10,644 nt of DNA from an uncultured Clostridia bacterium. Its GTDB lineage: Bacteria > Bacillota > Clostridia > UBA1381. The DNA is taken from contig CAJUFV010000059.1 of NCBI GenBank assembly GCA_910585795.1, forward strand, positions 1 to 10,644, read 5' to 3'. Made by a program: the position numbers and the translations under genes. Shown here one piece after another: positions 8,858 to 10,644 of this stretch. Under the pieces are notes generated by a model. That model had not been told where the DNA came from. It did no database searches and saw only the letters and a list, made by a program, of their open reading frames with translations. Within the stretch, counting starts at the first letter, position 1. Each line of letters begins with the position of its first letter.

Positions 8858-9502
8858 TTAATCGTCAATAAATTCAAATCTGACTGTTTCTTCAGGAATA
8901 TACATAGTATTTGTAATTTTAAACTTTTCTCCGTCTGTTGCAGGACCGAATACAAATCCTGTGTCAATAACAAATCCATCTTTATCATAGCATTTAACAT
9001 CAATACCAAGCGAATTATCGCCTGTTACCACTCCGATTGCTTCATACGTAATTTTCAGCTTGCCTGTATATGCCTGCTCCGTGTCTATTATTTTAAATGA
9101 TTCCATATTTGTTGTCCGCCATAAGCGGCCGCTGCCATAATATTTGTTTAAAGTAAATGATGTGTCATATTTTATGCTTGTTATATTACTGTTTACATTA
9201 TCTGAAATATTAGTATCCGCTTTTGAGTTTTCAATTGTATTTGAATTGCTGTTAGCGGTTAACTTTATAGTATTATTTTCAAACCCCACATCAAATCCGC
9301 CGACAACGTCGGCAATATCCCTGAGCTTAAAATATGTACTGCCGTCAATATTATATCCCTGTAATGACACTCTGCTTCCGTTATACATAACCGGAAACTC
9401 GTTGTCTGATACAGTATACTGCGCTGCTAATCCCCCCGCCGAGCAAGCAATCACAGCGCCCGCTATTACGCCTACAATTAGCCCGTGTAATCGTTCTTTC
9501 AT
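8858..9502 (-). CDS. Exported stalk-domain (copper amine oxidase N-terminal-like) protein
   Basis: The 214-residue product has a signal peptide (KER n-region, hydrophobic 8-25), probably cut after LAA at residue 27. VIAC at 17-20 also fits a lipobox, so lipid anchoring is possible. Residues about 29-82 (FPVMYNGSRVSLQGYNIDGSTYFKLRDIADVVGGFDVGFENNTIKL in part) match the repeat seen at the N-terminus of copper amine oxidases and in stalk-domain surface proteins of Clostridia. There are no copper or amine-oxidase catalytic parts. An Asn/Ser linker (83-108) and a beta-rich C-terminal domain (about 110-214) follow; I do not recognise the latter. The ATG at 9502 follows GGAGG with an 8-base spacer. 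The frame stays open up to 9628, but that stretch is the repeat and terminator region and has no start signal. A strong terminator hairpin lies 46 bases upstream of the start, inside any leader. Confidence 0.83.
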   Translation of the reverse strand: MKERLHGLIVGVIAGAVIACSAGGLAAQYTVSDNEFPVMYNGSRVSLQGYNIDGSTYFKLRDIADVVGGFDVGFENNTIKLTANSNSNTIENSKADTNISDNVNSNITSIKYDTSFTLNKYYGSGRLWRTTNMESFKIIDTEQAYTGKLKITYEAIGVVTGDNSLGIDVKCYDKDGFVIDTGFVFGPATDGEKFKITNTMYIPEETVRFEFIDD

Positions 9503-9547
9503 CCGTTTGTACCTCCGTAAAATTAAATTATTTTTATTTTCACGCAT

Positions 9548-9581
9548 AAAAAAATGCGTGATATAAAATCTATACCACGCA
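9548..9581 (-). terminator. Strong terminator in repeat copy 1, upstream of the stalk-domain gene
   Basis: On the minus strand an 11-bp stem (9571-9581 with 9555-9565, one G-U pair) has a 5-base loop and is followed by seven T. It lies 46 bases before the downstream start codon, with no promoter visible between. A further CACGCAT/ATGCGTG pairing (9554-9560 with 9541-9547) reuses the 3' arm and puts the T run in a loop; copy 2 lacks this extra arm. Confidence 0.8.
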
Positions 9582-9616
9582 CAAAAACGCGGCTTAGATT
9601 TCAATGTTACCACACA
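9555..9616. repeat. 62-bp direct repeat, copy 1
   Basis: Matches 9858-9919 at 60 of 62 positions (differences at 9575 and 9598), offset 303 bases. It contains the terminator stem-loop, the string CGCGGCTTAG and the end TTACCACACA. Its right end overlaps the left arm of the inverted repeat. Confidence 0.97.
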
Positions 9617-9809
9617 TTTTACTATCATATATGAATACTATTTAAAGACATTTACTCTAAAGTATTTTACATATATAAAGCCTGCGTTTTTTACTAACAC
9701 AACCTTTAGAGTATATGTCAATAAGAATATTTCTATAGAAACATTCTAAAAACAAATATTTAAAAATAGCACCATATATAATCAAATATATGATAGTAAA
9801 AATGTGGTA
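9608..9809. repeat. Inverted repeat pair (24/25 bp) enclosing 153 bp
   Basis: The left arm 9608-9632 begins TACCACACATTTTACTAT. The right arm 9786-9809, read on the other strand, begins TACCACATTTTTACTAT. The arms match throughout except for one small indel/substitution after TACCACA. The enclosed 9633-9785 carries nested inverted repeats (9653-9662 with 9704-9713; 9725-9733 with 9738-9746). Possible natures: closing stem of a leader RNA, recombinase sites of an invertible segment, or terminal repeats of a small MITE-like element (TA at both outer ends). No recombinase or transposase gene is in the window. Confidence 0.85.
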
Positions 9810-9814
9810 CGTTT

Positions 9815-9843
9815 ATTATATCACACCCATCTTGAATTGTAAA
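9815..9843 (-). promoter_or_regulatory. Promoter next to the right arm of the inverted repeat
   Basis: On the minus strand, -35 TTTACA (9838-9843), a 17-base spacer, and TATAAT (9815-9820) with an extended -10 (TGA before it). The predicted start near 9808 coincides with the first base of the inverted repeat. It is the best promoter pointing at the stalk-domain gene. Confidence 0.7.
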
Positions 9844-9851
9844 TAACAAAT

Positions 9852-9884
9852 AAAAAATGCGTGATATAAAATCTATATCACGCA
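9852..9884 (-). terminator. Strong terminator in repeat copy 2
   Basis: A perfect 11-bp stem (9858-9868 with 9874-9884) and 5-base loop are followed on the minus strand by six T (9852-9857). This is a canonical intrinsic terminator for transcription coming from above 9900. Confidence 0.88.
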
Positions 9885-9919
9885 CAAAAACGCGGCTTAG
9901 GTTTCAATGTTACCACACA
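9858..9919. repeat. 62-bp direct repeat, copy 2
   Basis: Second copy of 9555-9616 (60/62 identical). It ends in TTACCACACA; the octamer TACCACAC (9911-9918) recurs inverted as GTGTGGTA at 9990-9997, so this copy too borders an inverted-repeat-flanked stretch (72 bases between arms). Confidence 0.97.
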
Positions 9920-9942
9920 AAAAAGTTCAATTTTTAAAGTTA

Positions 9943-9971
9943 ATAATAGCTGATTTGTTCAATATTTTCAA
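9943..9971 (-). promoter_or_regulatory. Promoter upstream of repeat copy 2
   Basis: On the minus strand, -35 TTGAAA (9966-9971), a 17-base spacer and -10 TATTAT (9943-9948). It lies between the inverted TACCACAC and GTGTGGTA octamers. Predicted start is near 9936, about 18 bases before the direct repeat. Confidence 0.6.
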
Positions 9972-10009
9972 CACTTTTACATTAGTCAAGTGTGGTAAAA
10001 ATACGGTTA

Positions 10010-10042
10010 TTAGTAACAAATTAGTAACACGTTAATAACAAA
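10010..10042. repeat. Three tandem 11-bp repeats
   Basis: TTAGTAACAAA (10010-10020), TTAGTAACACG (10021-10031) and TTAATAACAAA (10032-10042) lie head to tail. The spacing is about one DNA helical turn, which suits cooperative protein binding. They end 17 bases before the -35 of the small-RNA promoter, where an activator, repressor or recombinase arm-site protein could sit. Confidence 0.7.
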
Positions 10043-10059
10043 AATCATAAGAAAAAATA

Positions 10060-10088
10060 TTGACAAAAAAAAAGAAATATGTTATAGT
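10060..10088 (+). promoter_or_regulatory. Promoter of the plus-strand small RNA
   Basis: TTGACA (10060-10065), a 17-base spacer, TATAGT (10083-10088) with an upstream TG (extended -10). The spacer is A-rich. Predicted start near 10095. This is one of the strongest promoters in the window and drives only a short non-coding transcript. Confidence 0.87.
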
Positions 10089-10100
10089 TTAGATAGTAAA

Positions 10101-10120
10101 GGAATGGTTTTGACCGTTCC
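10101..10120. repeat. 20-bp dyad at the 5' end of the small RNA
   Basis: GGAATGGT, four central bases, then ACCGTTCC: a dyad of the form GGAANGGTNNNNACCNTTCC. It is inverted relative to 10275-10294 and matches it at 16 of 20 positions (17 of 21 with the following G). It can form an RNA hairpin or act as a DNA operator. Confidence 0.75.
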
Positions 10121-10150
10121 GCAGTTTAAGGTTTTATAGCAAAAGCCATA

Positions 10151-10189
10151 AGTCGCCTCTTATTGCGAGTAAGGGGCGACTATTTTTTT
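10151..10189 (+). terminator. Terminator of the small RNA
   Basis: A 12-bp GC-rich stem (10151-10162 with 10170-10181, one T-G pair) has a 7-base loop and is followed by A and seven T (10183-10189). The T run doubles as the complement of the last lysine codons of the peptide gene. The same stem can form on the minus strand and may help end the toxin mRNA, though the tract after it on that strand is not T-rich. Confidence 0.9.
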
Positions 10190-10248
10190 ATGTTCTTTAT
10201 AATTTCAAGTATTATAATAAGTATAATTAATTCAATTATAGAATCCAT
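10180..10248 (-). CDS. 22-residue Ile-rich membrane peptide, candidate type I toxin
   Basis: A 22-codon gene: start MDSIIEL, an almost unbroken Ile/Leu core (residues 7-17, with E15), and a basic end KNIKK. Thirteen of 22 residues are Ile or Leu, enough for one short membrane segment. The ATG at 10248 has a strong ribosome binding site (AAAGGGGG, 10257-10264) at an 8-base distance, as good as that of any gene here. It has its own promoter and about 100 bases of leader. The TAG stop overlaps the stem of the shared terminator hairpin, and a convergent small RNA overlaps its 3' end. Small hydrophobic peptides with Lys tails and an antisense RNA are the hallmark of type I toxins. I match it to no named family (it is shorter than TxpA, BsrG or Fst). 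Toxicity is inferred. Confidence 0.7.
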   Translation of the reverse strand: MDSIIELIILIIILEIIKNIKK

Positions 10249-10274
10249 ACCAAACACCCCCTTTTTGAGAGTGT

Positions 10275-10294
10275 CGGAACAGTCGCCACCATTC
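10275..10294. repeat. 20-bp dyad in the toxin leader
   Basis: On the minus strand it reads GGAATGGT, four bases, then ACTGTTCC. It lies about 60-75 bases after the predicted toxin transcription start and about 30 before its start codon. It is the inverted counterpart of 10101-10120 and contains GGCGACT (10281-10287), complementary to the AGTCGCC arm of the downstream terminator. Confidence 0.7.
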
Positions 10295-10358
10295 CAATAT
10301 ATCAAGGTCGCATAGATTTCTCTATCACCTACAACCAACTAATATGGTTGATAATGCC

Positions 10359-10387
10359 ATTATAACACTTATTTCGACAGATTGCAA
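10359..10387 (-). promoter_or_regulatory. Promoter of the hydrophobic peptide mRNA
   Basis: On the minus strand, -35 TTGCAA (10382-10387), a 17-base spacer and TATAAT (10359-10364) with an extended -10 (TGT before it). Predicted start is near 10352. It begins 10 bases after the stop of the XRE gene. The leader then contains a small hairpin CAACCA/TGGTTG (about 10329-10348). Confidence 0.8.
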
Positions 10388-10397
10388 TATATAAAAC

Positions 10398-10607
10398 TTA
10401 AATCTCCGTACCATCAGGGAATTGAAATTTACATATAAATTTTGCACCGAGAGCCTCAGAAATATTATTCAAATCAGCAGACGAGAATTTTCCTGTTTTT
10501 AACCGCTGTCCAAAAGCTTGAGATGTTGTTCCTATTCTACGCGCCAATTCTGCCTCACTAATCTTAGCGTATGTTGTGGCAAGTTTAATTTTGGTTGATA
10601 TATCCAT
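10398..10607 (-). CDS. Small XRE/Cro-CI-type helix-turn-helix protein
   Basis: The 69-residue product is a single-domain DNA-binding protein. The helix-turn-helix core is SEAELARRIGTTSQAFGQRL (17-36), followed by SADLNNISEALG (43-54). The short C-terminal strand region KFICKFQFPDGTEI is typical of tiny regulators in integrative elements and prophages of Clostridia. The ATG at 10607 follows AAAAGGGGG. Its stop lies just before the promoter of the hydrophobic peptide. The protein may regulate its own operon or the neighbouring toxin/small-RNA pair; dyads suitable as operators are at 10101-10120 and 10275-10294. A -10-like TATAAA lies just upstream of its ribosome binding site, but the -35 would fall outside the window. 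Confidence 0.88.
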   Translation of the reverse strand: MDISTKIKLATTYAKISEAELARRIGTTSQAFGQRLKTGKFSSADLNNISEALGAKFICKFQFPDGTEI

Positions 10608-10644
10608 AAAAAAATCCCCCTTTTATAGTTTTCGCTTTGTATTA

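Larger units (their letters stand above)
9541..9809 (-). ncRNA. Candidate structured leader RNA of the stalk-domain gene
   Basis: Transcription from the promoter at 9815-9843 would start near 9808 and run about 300 bases to the gene at 9502. The predicted RNA begins with the strand of a long closing stem (P1: 9786-9809 with 9608-9632). Nested inside are a 9-bp hairpin P2 (9738-9746 with 9725-9733) and a 10-bp stem P3 (9704-9713 with 9653-9662, 41-base loop). The terminator hairpin follows (9555-9581). The P2 and terminator stems each have one position that is A/C on the plus strand but G-U on the minus strand, which favours a minus-strand RNA. Composition is AT-rich, so chance stems are possible. 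I match it to no known riboswitch class. Confidence 0.45.
9852..9936 (-). ncRNA. Candidate short RNA containing repeat copy 2
   Basis: A promoter at 9943-9971 and a strong terminator at 9852-9884 would delimit a minus-strand transcript of about 85 bases. It contains GTGTGGTAACATTG, then CTAAGCCGCG, then the terminator. No open reading frame of meaningful size fits: only a 7-codon frame without a ribosome binding site. It could be an independent sRNA or a terminated leader fragment. No known RNA family is recognised. Confidence 0.45.
9503..10179. other. Structured non-coding region
   Basis: This 677-base stretch holds no ordinary protein gene. Seen in it: two 62-bp direct repeats with terminators, a long inverted repeat with two nested stems, two minus-strand promoters, three tandem 11-bp repeats, a plus-strand promoter, and most of a plus-strand small RNA. 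The stretch about 9972-10009 shows nothing further except a copy of GTGTGGTA (9990-9997). Confidence 0.8.
10095..10190 (+). ncRNA. Small RNA, candidate type I antitoxin
   Basis: About 95 bases between a strong promoter and an excellent terminator. Three hairpins are visible: GGAATGG/CCGTTCC (10101-10107 with 10114-10120), GGTTTT/AAAAGCC (10130-10135 with 10141-10147, one bulge), and the terminator (10151-10181). The only ATG-started frame has 11 codons and no spaced ribosome binding site. The RNA is convergent with the 22-codon hydrophobic peptide gene, and its 3' end overlaps that gene's last codons. This is the geometry of TxpA/RatA-type type I systems. The left terminator arm (AGTCGCC) is also complementary to GGCGACT in the toxin leader. 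The antitoxin role is inferred. Confidence 0.7.

Noticed and set aside
8792..9100. 102-codon plus-strand open frame antisense to the stalk-domain gene
   Set aside because: No ribosome binding site, low-complexity translation, and it lies opposite a well-supported exported protein.
8858..9502. Copper amine oxidase enzyme
   Set aside because: Only the N-terminal stalk-like repeat is present; catalytic domain, topaquinone tyrosine and copper ligands are absent.
9588..9621. Seven-codon minus-strand frame (MCGNIEI) in repeat copy 1, with a similar TTG-started frame in copy 2, as a leader peptide
   Set aside because: No ribosome binding site in either copy, and copy 2 lacks an ATG; similarity is explained by the DNA repeat.
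9503..9628. In-frame N-terminal extension of the stalk-domain protein (42 more residues, start at 9628)
   Set aside because: It would translate the terminator hairpin and the direct repeat, has no ribosome binding site, and would bury the signal peptide. ATG at 9502 has GGAGG.
9541..9920. Known riboswitch classes (c-di-GMP, preQ1, fluoride, ZTP and others considered)
   Set aside because: I find none of their conserved core motifs in the leader; only a generic structured RNA can be claimed.
9541..10042. CRISPR array
   Set aside because: Repeats are two 62-bp units 303 bases apart and three contiguous 11-bp units; no regular repeat-spacer pattern and no cas genes.
10105..10140. 11-codon plus-strand frame inside the small RNA
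   Set aside because: The only purine-rich tract is too close to the ATG, and the frame runs through two predicted hairpins.

Overview
The window is AT-rich, uses strong AGGAGG-like ribosome binding sites and near-consensus sigma-A promoters, and encodes a YfhO/GtrA-type wall-glycosylation set, a DUF5067 lipoprotein and a stalk-domain exported protein. Together these point to a low-GC Gram-positive Clostridia, probably a gut or other anaerobic member. I cannot name the genus from sequence alone.

Layout. (1) Positions 58-5755, minus strand: a tight four-gene operon from one strong promoter (5804-5832). In transcription order it encodes a DPM1/GtrB-like GT2 glycosyltransferase, two large polytopic GT-C-like membrane proteins (the first YfhO/PTPS-related-like), and a GtrA-family flippase-like protein. 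This matches the three-component scheme in which a cytoplasmic GT2 charges undecaprenyl phosphate, a GtrA protein flips it and a GT-C enzyme transfers the sugar outside the membrane. (2) Positions 5900-6472, minus: a DUF5067 lipoprotein with its own promoter and terminator. (3) Positions 6647-8802, plus: a two-gene operon, a HAD phosphatase of the phosphoglycolate-phosphatase type and malQ 4-alpha-glucanotransferase, from a perfect-consensus promoter. (4) Positions 8858-9502, minus: a small exported stalk-domain protein, convergent with malQ.

(5) Positions 9503-10180 hold no ordinary gene but are dense in structure. There are two 62-bp direct repeats, each carrying a strong minus-strand terminator; a near-perfect 24/25-bp inverted repeat enclosing 153 bp with two further nested stems; two minus-strand promoters; and three tandem 11-bp repeats. 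The simplest reading is one short terminated RNA plus one long structured leader RNA ahead of the stalk-domain gene. A phase-variable invertible segment or a miniature transposon are alternatives.

(6) Positions 10060-10390 look like an undescribed type I toxin-antitoxin locus. A minus-strand mRNA with a long leader encodes a 22-residue Ile-rich membrane peptide ending in lysines. A convergent plus-strand small RNA has its own extended -10 promoter and an excellent terminator, and its 3' end overlaps the end of the toxin reading frame. (7) Positions 10398-10607, minus: a 69-residue XRE-type helix-turn-helix protein immediately upstream of the toxin promoter. Small XRE proteins of this kind are frequent in integrative elements and prophages, so the right edge may be the start of an accessory region.
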